DNA from: Bryum argenteum
Lineage: Eukaryota > Streptophyta > Bryopsida > Bryales > Bryaceae
DNA length: 64,000 nucleotides
Reading direction: 5' to 3'
Assembly: GCA_037043015.1 (NCBI GenBank)
Contig: CM073327.1
Span: forward strand, 10,460,727 to 10,524,726
Shown here piece after piece: positions 1-13,249 of this stretch; the stretch's first letter is position 1, and every line of letters starts with the position of its first letter. Both the position numbers and the translations under genes were made by a program. The notes beneath the pieces were generated by a model. The model was not told the DNA's origin, did not search any database, and was given only the letters and a program-made list of their open reading frames with translations.

Positions 1-75
1 GAGGCATTCGAACTTGACATTTGGTACTCATAATAGAAATCTAAAACATGTTACAAAATTTAATGAATCTTACGC

Positions 76-3000
76 TCACTGCCACACCGAAATACGCACC
101 TGTTTTGATTTTAAGTTCTTTGGGACAATAACTTCTTCCGGCAGTGATTCCTCTGTTCGTAACTGTTCCGAGATTACATCTGCTGGCGGAGGATTTTCCT
201 CTACAGCAATTGGTTCTTTCTCTACCGGATCCTGTGTTTTCTTCCTCTCAAGCGCCTCCAGCCTTTGCATCATTCGCATGACCATTGGGTGTCGTGCAAG
301 ATTTTCTTCTGACATGGACAACACACCCGGGGAAGTATTTGTATTACCTGCAATCTCCAAGTCTGCTCCACTGCCGTCTTGCAGATGTAGCCGTCTTTCA
401 GTCGTTTGTCCTGGACTAGTCGTGAACTCATGAATTTCTCCATGTGGTCTTGAATCTTCTCTGCGGTTCTGAGGAATATTCTCCTCCTGCAGACGGAGTT
501 GTTCGTTCCTACTGCCATGCATAACAGAACCAGTCGGTTTGTTGCGTTTTGATCTGCCGCCGTAGCCCTTGTCTCTGGCCATTTCGAAGTTAACTTCTTC
601 TGGGTTCGGTGATCGTCGTAGTTTTTTTCTCAATCTTTCACGCACCCCAACCTCACCTGAAGGGCCGGTTCTCCCAAAGTTTTGTCTGCTTGCGTTTGCT
701 CTGCTGCATATTTCGGCCTTCTTGATGGTTGCCGGGTTCTCCAACTCCCGTGCCAATGACCGCCAACAGCGATCTGTTACGTCATCCGGTTTCCTCTCCC
801 CTGCTCTGATTTTTCTCCACAACTCAGAGCGTCTTAAAGACACCCCACGAGCAATAACGTCCTTCACCAATCTGTCGCTGATGGGTGATTGATACTCCCA
901 GGTGTGTTGGATCCATTCGGCTATCTCCTTCAGAAGCTCTGGAGGATGCTTATTGATGTTTCCTATGGATGGGTCAAGCTTTCTTGATAAAAGCTTAAGT
1001 TCCTTTCGCCAGGCACCTACTCCTTGTCCATATGGCAGCTGGCTGATGGGCTCAATCAACAGGTAGTTCCTGGGCAGACCTTCTTGGCGACGCCTTTCCG
1101 CTTCCCTTTCTCTCAATGCTTGTTCGTGTCTCCGTTCTTTCCGTTTCTAAGCTTCGCTTGGATAACTTTCTTCATGAGCAATCTCGGTCTCTGCTAAGTC
1201 CCTGAATTCTGGCTGCTCTTCGATGACTTCCTCCTCTGAATCCTGTTCTTCAGAGTGGTCGTCATTCTCAACATCGTCGTCGTTGTAGAACGAGAAAGTC
1301 TGTGATTGCTCTTCACGCACATTTCGCGGTCTGCTGCCTTCTTCAGAGTGGCCATCTTGCAGGTTCCGCACAGTCTCCTACAAAACCAACACAGTATTTA
1401 ATGTCTCTTGAAATCACCCAACTAGACCGTGAGAGGACACTGACTTTTTGACCTTCTGAAGTACTACTTATTCGAATTATCACTCAATCGTTGTGTGCTT
1501 AGAAATCGTACTAGTATTTGTTCTTTCACAGTACTAATGTCTTGGACTTGAGCTCTTCAATGTCCAACCACAGTCTCTCAAAACTCTGATGCAAACTTAA
1601 AGTAATTTTCAGTTAATTTGCAGCTTCAACTCTACGTACAACCATGAATATCAAATTGTGTCCTGTAATTGTAGCTACACCCTTCTTCAAATTAACTTCA
1701 TTGCAAGATCATGCAAATAAATGAACTATGACTGCTTATTGACAAAAGAAATAATAACATGTAGGTTTAGGAGTCTACTGCTCTGTCGAAGGCTCTGTTT
1801 TCAGCACTGGGATGCCTTGGAGTCACTTCGCGCACCCGATGATTGAGAAGTTGCATGTTCGATGGACTGCACTGGTTTCCTTGTACGGAGGCACGCTGTT
1901 CTGTGCTGCGTTCTCGGCTGCATTCTCCCCTTTGGCGTTGTGAAGTATATGCACGACTATTAGGTTCAGAATTCCTCTGCGTATACCTCTCTCTTGGAGG
2001 TGTGGGTGTTCTCTTTGTTAGAGAATTCTGCAAAGCATTTCCCGGACCAGCACGACCCCCACGTTGTGGTGTTACAAAAGATTCGTCTCTTATCATGGAA
2101 ACGTGGGAATGGTTTTCTGTACTCCGATTTCGATTTGCTACTGCATCAATTCAAAAACACAATCACTTTAGTCAACCATTCTAGTGTTCTACAGGTTTAT
2201 TTACAATGTAAATATGCATGGTACATTCAAACACATGAACTGAAAATGTACATAAACTCCCAACAATGCTCAATAATTAAGATTGACGATACATACAACA
2301 CTTATAAAATAATAGTACAACGATGTTGCACTAACTTGGGGGGTGTTGTAGTTATAGCAGATTCATTATTGTATGGCTCCTCCCAAGTGTCATCATTTGC
2401 AGAATAGTCCACCTGCTGAGGCGATGTTCTCAATAGAGGACCTCCTGGAGATGAGCTTGGTGGGCGTAAAACCTCCTGTGCAGAATTAGACGTGTTTGAA
2501 GCTGGTGACGTACCAGTGGCCCGAGGCGGCACAAATTTGTTTGTTGAAACCTGCTTATGGATTTCTGATGGGCGCATCCTGATAGCACCAACTTCAGGCG
2601 CTCCGCTTCCTTCGTTATCGCTATCGGCCTCCCCCGTTGTTGTAGTTCTTTGTCGTTGTATTTGGTGGTTGACGCCAATTTCTTGCCTTGATGCTCGGCC
2701 GCCGCTGTGACACAAGGCGATGTTCCGCCTCCTTGATCGCGTCCTCCCACCGCTGATGATGGGTGAATCCTTCCACCGCACAAAATCTTCTCTGCGGTTC
2801 CCAAAGACTTGTCTTGGTGCCATGATCGCATCATTGAACATGAGTCTTTGTATGAAAACCGAGGCTTTAATTTTAAATTCCCTGCAGTTTGGGTTATTCA
2901 ATGGAGATTTGAGCGTAATTAAGTGCGATGAGGTTAACAACATCTTTAGGAGCTTTCGAAATATGTACTAAAGCTGTAATCCCAAGGATCAACATTGATG

Positions 3001-5284
3001 AACTAGCTTACCAAAAACGTTGGTATATTTCACGACTTCCTTGCTTCGGATTGCTTTAATTATGGACATTTCCGATTCTTGCTGATAACACATTGAGACC
3101 TACGTAATAGAGCAGTAAACACTTAGATTGAATAATGAACACTCCACTCGTTTTCTTGTCACATTCAGTATTTTTGTCAATTATTCATACAAACAACCTG
3201 GACCTAGGTAGTCCTTTAGATCGACAGATTTAACAACGGCGCAGGAATGACTCTTTATGTTGACACCTTCGGTAATTCAGTCCATTTTCCTTCGCAGACC
3301 CATGTTCTGTACCTGCGAATCTCTAGAGGAGTGAAATTATCGATGAAGCTATAACTACTGTAAGACGGATCTGTTACTGTATACCATTGTTTCTTATCTG
3401 AATAGTACAGTGACACAGCGCAACTTTTAGAGACATGAACAAATACTTCTAACTAGTAAAAGATCTAGCAAATACGAGAAAGTCTAACCACTCAAGCACA
3501 TGAACTACGCAAGCACACTAACCTCTTTTAGAATATCGACGAGGAGAAACAAATAAGAGTAATTGAACTGGACTACACAACCACAGCGTATCACTTCATT
3601 CACATAACAAGAGCTGAATGACATTCACACCAGATTTAAGCGAAATTAAATTACGGTCACAAAATTTTATCTCTAAATTAATCGAACGTATGCTACATGT
3701 GCAATATGAAGCACCAAATTCCCAAACGTTCTTTGTGTTTAACTAATAACTCTACAAAATTGAAATGCTCCTACATGTGCAATATGAAGCACCAAATTCC
3801 CAAACGTTCTTTGTGTTTAACTAATAACTCTACAAAATTGAAATGCTCCCAAGATACATTCAAATTACTTGAGAATACTTACATCACAGTTGCTTACCTC
3901 TCGACTTCGGTGTGGTTGAAGACGTCTATGTTGGACCTCTTCAGCTACAGAGGATTTGTTCTCAAAGCATGTTCCTATCTTTGTTGTTGATCTTGTTGCC
4001 GGTCTGTGTGTTATGGCTGTACCTCCTTCATCTTCACTGTTGCTACTCTGTACTCATTGAGTACAATTATCTTTCAATACTTAACTTCCAACTGATCCAC
4101 ACTCCCTCATGCATCACCTTCTACTTCTTCATGACAACTTATGAATTTCACTATTCCCATTCCCAAAACAACTGATATATTAGATTCAACCATTGAGAGA
4201 CTGATGTACTCCTACCTATACAAACACGACTAGTACTGCTTCATAGATAACATAGTAAAAATACCACTTATTCCATTTAGAGCTCAAAGGGGGTTGGGTT
4301 TAGTGCACTTACCTCAGTGGTATCGTCTGTGCAGTCTGTGCACGATGTCTCGTATGTGCTTTTGCTATCGTCTTCAACACTGCTCGACTTGCATCCAGAT
4401 CTAGACGTCGTCAACGTGTTTGTGTCCTCTTCTTCAACAGAGTATGAAGAACCTGTGCTGTCCTTAGCAGTACTCTCTTCTATGTCGTCCTCTGAAGATG
4501 ATGACTTGGAGTCCGGAGAGCTTTCAGACCCGTTCTTAACAACCCTTGTGCCAGTGCTGAGTGGATCTGAATCCCCTTCTCCAGGTGACCACGCCAGTAC
4601 TCTCTTATCATCTTCTGTTTCAGAAGTTTCAGGACTTGGTATGGATGGTGTTCTTATCTCGCCGGTTTCCAAAGCCGTTTGTGCTTCCTCTAAGACGTTA
4701 GCATTCTGAGCCGCATACCTGAAAGAGAGTCACAGAGGATAAGAAACTACGTGAGAAGTGGCAACCAGGTGAGGTGACAAAAAATATGACAAGCTCGGTT
4801 GAACAGAAAGTTAACCGGTCTCGAAATTTGTGCCTCCACGATCACGAACGATCTAATTAGTCATCCACTACAACGACTTTAAGCAAACTCTGTGAAGTAA
4901 ACATTTCTTCATCTCCGAAACTGTCGTTAATATCCCGCACAATGAGGACGTTGCCACCTTCCAGTTTCGACTATCCCACGACGAGTGTGACGACGCAACT
5001 AAATTTGAGGAAAAGACGCTTTCTGATGGCGGTGCGCATTTGCATGGCCAGTCCTATTAGACTAGGGAAACTACCTTTTTCCTCTACAGAGTAAGAACCT
5101 GGCGCAATGAAACAAAATTACAATGAAAAATTGAAAAACTACGTCCGTCCCTCTCACTGGCAATAAAAATTGTAACTTCTGAAGTAACTTACAGCATGTT
5201 GTGCACGCCGGTCTTCTCTTGCAGTAGTGCGTCGTTGTCAATTATCGTCCTGTACCTCTGCAACTCGTAGTCTGAAACCCTCAT
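76..5284 (-). pseudogene. CACTA TNP1-like gene with Transposase_24 domain
   Basis: Exon 1 (5284-5193) starts MRVSDYELQRY and ends at GTAAGT. Exon 2 (4718-4313) and exon 3 (4047-3898) follow, with all junctions in frame; they encode an acidic, serine-rich stretch. Later coding blocks are 2850-2325 (starts MAPRQVFGNRRED), about 2150-1767 (Arg/Pro-rich) and 1380-76. The last block has a Glu/Asp-rich segment, then a basic coiled stretch, then a region like plant transposase family Transposase_24 (KKAEICSRANASRQN, about 110 residues before a variable C-terminus). A TAG stop near 1149 separates the acidic segment from the transposase domain in the same frame. I infer that the 5' exons belong with the domain exon; the junctions between 3898 and 1380 are not resolved. 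The first three exons could belong to another gene. Confidence 0.6.
3693..3848. repeat. Perfect 78-bp tandem duplication
   Basis: Two head-to-tail copies (3693-3770 and 3771-3848), each starting CTACATGTGCAATATGAAGC, show no difference. They lie in an apparent intron of the TNP1-like gene. The identity points to a recent duplication. Confidence 0.93.
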
Positions 5285-7630
5285 CTTGAAATTGAACTTT
5301 ACACTCGCAGAGTACGCAAACTCGACCTGTGTTTTTCAGCACTTCAGTGATTAGGCAATACGAGGAAAAGCCGTGACTAAAGGACGCATTTGCGAGAGAG
5401 GAGCACATAATATGGAAAGACGAATTCGTCTGGAAAACATCGTTTTGCATTGAAAAATCAGAATAAAAATACTGCGCAATCACGGTAAATCGGTAAGCCA
5501 TCTCACATACCTCGAACTGCCTGTCCATTTTCCGCTGAGTGAGCAATTGAGGGATGCAAGCAACTACTCACGGCATTGAGCTACTCACGGCATTGACGTT
5601 TTGAGCAAAGCCGAACAGCAATGACGAAGCCGCAAAAGTTAAGAGACGACGTGAAGGATGTCTAATCACAAAAAGTAGTCGCTTTTTATCAAATCAATTA
5701 GAAAATCTGACCAATCTTTAGTAATGAACACAATCTTCAAAAAGTGGATTTGCTGTAATACCCGGTCTTGTCCAGTACGTCTTTCAGATCAACCTATCAA
5801 CCTCCATTGCGGGTCCAGGCGCGCGGCCGCTCATTGTAGCGTTTTTTGGAGCTGTAGGTTGCGTTCGAGGTCCCCGACAGCGAGTTCAAAGACAAGCGCA
5901 AAGTGACGGCGCCCCGCTCCATGGAACTTTCTCCACCGCTCCTGCTCATACTCGCAAGCTTCATCAAATTAGTTGACACAATACAGTTGCTTGGAGAGGT
6001 GTTCATTTCGTGAACTTCGGAAGAATAACGACATCGATTGTAAATCGACAGCTTCCAAAGCTTCGTGATCCTGGGAGGCTATCGGGTCTAGGGTCGTATC
6101 GCACCGTCCGATAAGAATTTCTTTTAGTACCCAATTCTGTGCGTGGACGGGCTTATATTAAAATGCTATTTTGAAACCGGTTGAAGGGCTTCCCAGAATT
6201 GCAGAGAAAGCGCGGTTTAAGCAGAGCATGCACGTCGGTGGATTTCACCCATTTACCTTGTCAGTGAGCCGTTCGGTTGATCTCTGAGATTGCAGTTCTT
6301 GCTCGAAATCCAAATATCGGCCTTCTCTTTATTCTAGCGAATCCAGGTAACTCTCATTCAAACTTGGTATCTTCCAAAATCATGCGTACCCGCCTTAAGA
6401 TAGCATGATTCGAATTCATTGAAATTCAAAAATGATTTTTTACTTTGTTTTCTGCCAGTACGTATAGATCAGATCATGATGAGTCCATGGCTGAATTCAT
6501 TTCTTAAAGAAAGCTTGGACATACTGCTGATGCATATGTTTTTCGATTAGGTCAGTACCACCAGTCCATTGCTATCAAGGTTTAGGGTTCCATTCATTCC
6601 TCAAACTACGTTAGAAACTGTTTGATTATTTACTAAAATATTGATGCCAACGATTCAATTCAGAATGTGGAATTTCAGGGCCTAAAGAGAAGTTTTTGTG
6701 ACGTGTTGTTCTGCAGGTGTACTGACATTTTGTAACACAAATACGGATTGGAGTTCACACGGCCTAAAATGAAGAGGTAAGCCTTGTATGTCAATTAATT
6801 ATGCAGTCGTCGTCTATCTTGTTTCGAAAGGAATGTCAAGCATTAGCTACTTACTGAAACCTTGAAAGATCTTCTGAAGCAGAAGAAAGAATAACTCAAA
6901 AACAAATTCAATTTCGACAATGAAGTATAGTACATAAATTGTCGTAAGAGCATACCTCAGTCTCTGAATCTGTGCGTGTGTGCACGTTGCAGGAATTTTA
7001 GATTCGCCTACTGAACATGCGTCTCCTTTGTCTTGCACATGTGCAGATGCAATGAACAGGTGTTCAGACATTTGCGCCCGCCTATCATGCTATGAGTTTG
7101 AAACCGAAGGTGATGAGAGCTACACAACTGTAGGAGTCCAAAACAACACGATTCGATTGCGCAAACTTTGAGTCACGGGGCAGAACTTCGATTTGCTAGG
7201 AGTTTCCTCAGGTATGCTAACACCCTTTCTCATTTTGCATGATGACCACGCGTACAATATGCCAACATCTCATTTTCCTATGTTCACCTACTAAAACCAA
7301 CATGGACCTTTCTCTTATGAACATCATACATACTGCAATGTGAAGGTTACATTAATGAATGGACCAATAGTGATCACGTTTCTCATGAATGTTTTTCTCA
7401 CAAACCTTATGCGCTAAGGACAGTGCTACACATGCCTTTGCCTTCACGAAAGTTGAAAGTGGCTTGTTTTAAGCGCAATCTTGTGGTCACCACATGAGTT
7501 TTATTAGAAAGTACTTTGTGCTATAAGTACCAACTTTGGGTTATGAGATGCAAGGTTACAAAAAGTCTGTGTTAATTTTTTTGTCTCTTCTTCCACTAAA
7601 GTTTTGTATTGTACTGCAGGGGTCAACACA
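5285..7630. other. Intergenic space between divergent CACTA genes
   Basis: This is about 2.3 kb between the two CACTA genes' start regions and presumably holds both promoters. Apart from the 17-bp duplication I see no coding potential that matches a known family. A 63-codon open frame at 6980-7171 has no recognisable motif. I could not assign a TATA box with confidence. Confidence 0.5.
5564..5597. repeat. 17-bp tandem duplication
   Basis: CTACTCACGGCATTGAG occurs twice in a row, differing only in the last base. It lies about 300 bp upstream of the TNP1-like start codon. Confidence 0.85.
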
Positions 7631-10600
7631 ATGAGAGAAGCAAGATTGGGAGAAGCGTACCATATAGAGAAAGCTTTGGCAGCTCGACAAGGCATTCCAA
7701 GGTACCCGTGTGGATGCCAGAAATGCCATGGGTTTAGAAGTCAACTGGTGCAGGTTGTTGAAACTCATCATCGAAAATTTGGACGTGACGTTACACTCAT
7801 ACACCCTCTTCTTGTGAGTAACGCACAACCTAATTGTGCCCCAATTACTTGCTGCACCATGGATACAAAACTATGTTATGTATTAATTTCTATTGCATTT
7901 GTTTATTTTGTGTTGAATAATTGGAATCAATTTCTGAATCCCTATACATATTAATCACAATTCTGCATGCTTGGTGCAGAGAATTCCAAACCGACCGGTA
8001 CAAGAGCCGGAGTTTTGTGGAGAGATGAGGATGTTTTACCAACTGAAGATGGTGACGTGCTTCAAGAAGAGCCAACAGACCTGGAGGAGGAGGATGTGTT
8101 TTTGGACTTTGAAGATGGAGAAGAATTTCAAGCCGCCCCTGCTAATACTGACATTAACTTTGATGACATGGCAGAAAACTATTTCGCTCGGGCGCGACGA
8201 AATTCACGCCCAAGTAAGAGATGAAGCTGATGCAGTGCTAGACTTCGATGACTTGTCATCTAAAGATGAAGAACCGGATAGAACGCCTTTGTAATGGAGG
8301 AGCTACTTGAGAAGCGGCAGAGCCTTTGTTTCTTGGCTCAAAAACAAGCAGGTTACAATTCAGCATTATACTTATGTCATTGTGCACACTGTATTCGGTA
8401 AGTCATCATTGCTTGGACGAGGTATTAACCTTTCTGAAGTACGATGTCCTACCTGCTGAAAATACTTGCCCCAAATCTTCATATGAGATGAAGCGGTTGC
8501 TACTAAAATTAGGCTTGTCACACGAAACCATACATTGTTGTGACTGTGGTAGAACCTTGTTTTGGAAAGAGAATGCAAACCTAGACCATTGTCCGAAATG
8601 CCAGAAGTCAAGGTATATAGCAGGATCTACTTCCATTCCTAGTCAAGTTTTACGATACTTCTCAATCATTAAAAGGTTGAGAAGGATGTTTCGTTGCCCA
8701 GAACTGGCAAAACATATGAGATGGCATAGTGCCAACCATTCTAGAGATAGGAAAATGCGGTCTGTTGTAGATAGTGAGCAATGGCGTTTCATAGAAGAGC
8801 ACTTTCCAGTATTTAGCAGGGAGGATAGAAACATTCGAATGGGACTTGCCCTAGATGGCGTAAATCCTCATAGCTTGCAATCCTCGAAGCATTCTATCTG
8901 GCCTGTTATGTTAGTACTATACAACCTGCCCCCCTATCTCGTGACTAAGAGGTTTTTCATTTGTTTAACTATGATAATACCTGGACCGAGCTCTCCATCT
9001 GAAGACACAATCGATGTATATTTACAACCACTCATTCATGAGTTGAAGAAGCTCTGGGTGGGAGTCAAGGCAGTAGACATGTCGGAACCCATTGCTGAAA
9101 ACCAGCAGTTCACATTGCGTGGTATGTTGATCCGGACCATTCACGACTATCCCCGCCTACACGTTGATATCGGGACAATCGGGGAAAGGTACGCTGGATG
9201 CCCTGTTTGTGGTGAAGGTACATTTGCGAATAATATTCGGCACATGCACACAAGACAGTCTTTCTTGGCAATCGCAGGTGGCTAAGTCGAAATCACCGTT
9301 GGCGATCAGCTCGAGCAGCTTTCAACGGTCGTCCGAACTACGATGAGGCACCAGGTCGGCAGACTGGATTGACTATCATACAGCGAGGAGCATGGAGAGC
9401 AACATACTTAGAACTAGGGGGACGACAAAATTCGAAGCATGATCCTGTGAAGCAAACTGGCGTGAAAAGGATCAGTATCCTCTTCAGTCTACCGTACTGG
9501 GAGGTAATTTCTATTTTCATTTGAAGTTTTTCCTACAAATAATTGAAACTAACAGGTGCCATTTATATGGTTGATATATGAGCGCATGGTCTTGGAGATG
9601 GTCCTGTGTATTTGTAATGGTCCTGTGTTGTGAAATTTGCAATGCCGTTACTATTTGTAGAACCCAGAATGTGTGTAAGGTATGTAAACTTTGTCGAACA
9701 GGTAAGAATGAAACGTCTCTACTTTTGAGAAACTGTTTTTGGCAATTAGTGCTTTCCATTTAATATAACCATGAGGCAAATAAAATGTTTGTTTTTATTG
9801 AGCTCTGAATTGTACTTATGTACTAACGTTACTGGATTGTGGCATTGAAAGGATGCCCATGCAAACATGTAAGTGTTGCGTTGTATGGAATTAACTAAAG
9901 TTAGGCAGAATTTGCCTTAATATGAGTAGAAAATGTTAGTGTGAGAAATGATTCAAGGAAATGATTGGGTGATGGTCTGGTTGGGGTACCCAAAAAGGTT
10001 GTCCCATGAACAATTGCACTCTATGCTGGTGTGACAAACATATCCATTTTTAAACTGTAATACAATAAGACTACATTAGATGTGGTTTTAGTTGTCTATA
10101 CTTATAATGTATCAAGAAAAAAAATTAAAAATTAAAAAAAATATTTTGAAGTAATTTTATTTGATTTTTTAGTTGAAAAAGTAAGTCATGTCCCAATAAC
10201 CTAAAATCCATAGAATCAAGCAAATGGAATATCAACCATTTTTATTTAAATATAATTTTTGAATATGACCTACATCTTCTTGTATAGAATACAAAATAAT
10301 TTATTTAATTTTAAAAAAATTAATTCATTGTGCACTATAATGCCTGCAAATCCCCAAATTCAACACTTTTTCCCTCATCTATGAATGGATCCAAAAAAAA
10401 AAAAAAAATCTAAAAGAAAATCTATAGGCATATATACTTTGATTTCAGTGAGGTGCATGATATTTTATTTTCTATTTTAGGGTCTTTTTACTTGATTAAA
10501 ATGACTAAATTAGACAAACTTTGGAGGTTTTCAATAAAAATAACCTAATTAGTGTGTCCAAAAAGTGATACCCCAAGCTTACCATTGCCCGATTCATGAC

Positions 10601-13249
10601 CTCTAATATAACGGTTGAACCCGAATATCATACAAATTGTAGTGGTAGTCATGAATTAACCTTTCAAATTACTTTTATATCCTTGCCACTTTACATATCT
10701 GTGATTGAGCATAGTTAACTTTGTCCCTTTGAACCCAAAGTCAATAAGCTTTCAGGAGGGAGTTGTACTAAAGGAAAATTAGGTAAATAACAGCACTTCA
10801 TGTACTGATGCTGGTTTTGTGCCTATTTTTCAGAAACTCCCGACAAGGCATACGTTGGATGCTATGCATTGTGAGAAAAATGTGTGTGAGAATTTGCTTC
10901 GTACGTTGTTTGGTGAAACAGATGTCGCGAAGTCAAGAGAAGATATGCGAGCCCGCGGCATCCGACAACATTTGCATTTACAACAAAATGCTGATGGTCA
11001 TTCATACTTTAAGCCAGACGCACCATACGTATTGACAAAAAGACATCAACAAGAATTTCTGACTACTCTTCGGGATTTGAAATTCCCGTCTAATTACGTA
11101 GGAGCATTGAGCCGGAGGATTTCAGACGGAAGATTGCGAGGGTTGAAGACGCATGATTTCCATATATTGCTTCAACAGGTAATACCCCTGTGCTTGAGAA
11201 ATGTAGGTCATCCGAAAGTAGTTGGAGCAATCATGCGTGTTAGTCGGTTGTTTAGAAAAATAACAGCAAAGATAGTAGATGCGGAAAAAAAGAATTCTAT
11301 GCTAGAAGAGGTTGCAGAAACAGTTTGCACTCTAGAGAAGGAGTTACCGCCGTCGGTGTTTGTAATCATGATGCATTTGCCTTTACATTTGGTAGAAGAA
11401 TTGTTTATTTGTGGTCCGGTACACACTCGGTGGATGTACCCATTTGAGCGGTACATGAAAGGACTAAAAGGGTTTGTGAAAAACAAGGCTAAACCAGAAG
11501 GTAGTATGGCATATGGATATCTTAGAGAGGAATCAATAGGATTCTTGAATGAGTACCTATCGGCATATACTCCAACGACAAAACGAGCTTGGGATGACAA
11601 AGAAGAACCGGCGATGTACGACGAAATTCGGAAGGTGCCAACCGAGATCGAGCAATGAGCACACAGTTCCAGAAATTGATCCATGAGTTTGTGTTAGACA
11701 ACACTGAACACATGGAGCCATATAGAAGGTACATTCTGAACTTTATGACCTATATGTATTACTTTTTAAGTATTCGAGCAGGTGCAAATGGGTGTCGAAA
11801 TTGAAGTAAGATAAAAAACTTCCTTATTCACAGTTTTGACAACTTCAATTCTACAGACTTAGTGTTGGTTTCGAATTACAATACCTATATATCTGAAGTG
11901 GCATGCAGATGGGTTTATAGAAAAATAGCTGTAATACTAGAAGCTCTTTTATATTATAAGTTAGTGGTAAAAACTTGTATGAGGCTTTTTGTTACAATTT
12001 TTGTCTTCCCTGTCCAACAGCATTATTGGAGTGTCGGTACTCTAAACCTTAATATTGTACCCTACTCAGTACTAGATTCATGCTGCGCAGGAGATATGGA
12101 GAAGCTGTAGCAGAGCGGGATGAAGAAAGGGAACGGTATCGACGAGAACAACGTCGACGTGGAAGGAGAACGAGGTTCGCGTACCCACGTGAATTATTAG
12201 TAATTCCTGACTTTGCACAGTGGGTACAAGAAGAAGTGAGACGTGATGATCAGGTAGGGGCCAGAGTAGATTCAAGAGTTGTGGACACAGCTCGAGGACC
12301 GTTGAATGTTGCAGCTGCTTACAAATCTATGTATGCTTTTGGCAATCATTACCGAGTGCTCAGCTCTGAACGACCTCTTAAAACGTGTGATAGTGGTGTC
12401 GCTGCTACGTTCAGACAGGTATGCAGAAACGGTAGAAGAGATAACAATCAAGTAAATGCAGATGTAGAATATGTGGGCCACATTGAGGAGATTTTGGAAT
12501 TAAATTATAGGCGCCATTGTCTCGTAGTGTTAGTGTGCGATTTTGTCAGGGCAAACTACGCTGGTGGGAATGCCACAATAAAACGAGATAGATGGGGATT
12601 TACTTTAGCTAACCATGACAGAAGATATGCTACAATTTGTCGAGACAGTTTTGCTTTTCCAAAACATTGTGAGCAGGTATTTTTTTCCGAAGCTCGAGAG
12701 TCACCAGGGTGGAGGGTAGTGTTGAGGAAGGAGGTGCGAGGGAGATGAATACTGCCCAGTAATGAAGACAAAGATGCAGAATTATTCCAAATGGGTTTAG
12801 ATGAGGATTTTGAAGGACTACGCCCGGAAAGAGAAGTTGGGGAGGAAGAAGTCGAACCTGCAGCGACAGGGGAGGATGTAATTTTGCAACATGTCATTAG
12901 GCTTAACAGGGCAAGACGAGGTGGACGAGGGGGTCGTGGGCGTGGTAGAGGCGCCGTACAAGGTAGGCGTATCGGAGCAGCTAGACACCATACCGAGGTT
13001 CAAGAAGAAAATTCGGAAAGTGAACATGAGGAAGTAGATGAAGATAATCGACTAAACAGGGGAGCAGCATGTCGTACAAGGATGGCAACAGAAAACGACG
13101 CCCAGCAGCAGAGGAACGTAAGGCAGAGATCTCTTTCAGAGGAATATCTTCAAAGTGATCAACGTACGAGTTCAGAGGAAGAGGCAACCTGCTCGGAGTA
13201 CTCCACGCCTGGATCGTCTGCGCAGCTGCTCGGACCAAAACTTCAGTGA
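7631..13249 (+). pseudogene. Decayed CACTA TNP2-type transposase
   Basis: The first block (7631-7815, from MREARLGEAYH) has the transposase-associated zinc motif CPC-like 'YPCGCQKCHGF' and ends at a GTGAGT donor. An acidic exon follows (about 7980-8295). The catalytic core (8400-9503) has the family signatures DGVNPHSLQSSKHSIWPVML, YNLPPYLVTK and IPGPSSPSEDTIDVYLQPL. After a 1.3-kb intron, 10834-11735 carries LDAMHCEKNVCENLL and the DUF4218 part (MMHLPLHLVEELF, then HTRWMYPFERYMKG). Block 12080-13249 holds the DUF4216 part (GHIEEILELNYR, then GWRVV) and an Arg/Gly-rich tail. Frameshifts near 8195, 9262, 11640 and 12745 break the frame, so it cannot encode a full transposase. Such proteins cut at CACTA termini. 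Confidence 0.85.
9504..10833. other. AT-rich intron of the TNP2 pseudogene
   Basis: The intron lies between LPYWE at a GTAATT donor and KLPTRHTLDAM after a TTTTTCAG acceptor, which are adjacent in the protein family. It holds A- and T-runs around 10,110-10,420 and no coding sequence I can recognise. Confidence 0.65.

Noticed and set aside
4277..4709. Plus-strand Ser-rich frame opposite TNP1-like exon 2
   Set aside because: The minus-strand reading has matching splice sites and phase; the plus-strand frame is its mirror.
4866..4876. CACTACAACGA as the left end of the CACTA element
   Set aside because: It lies inside an intron of the TNP1-like gene, which would cut the gene off the element, and it matches the right end only over the first eight bases.
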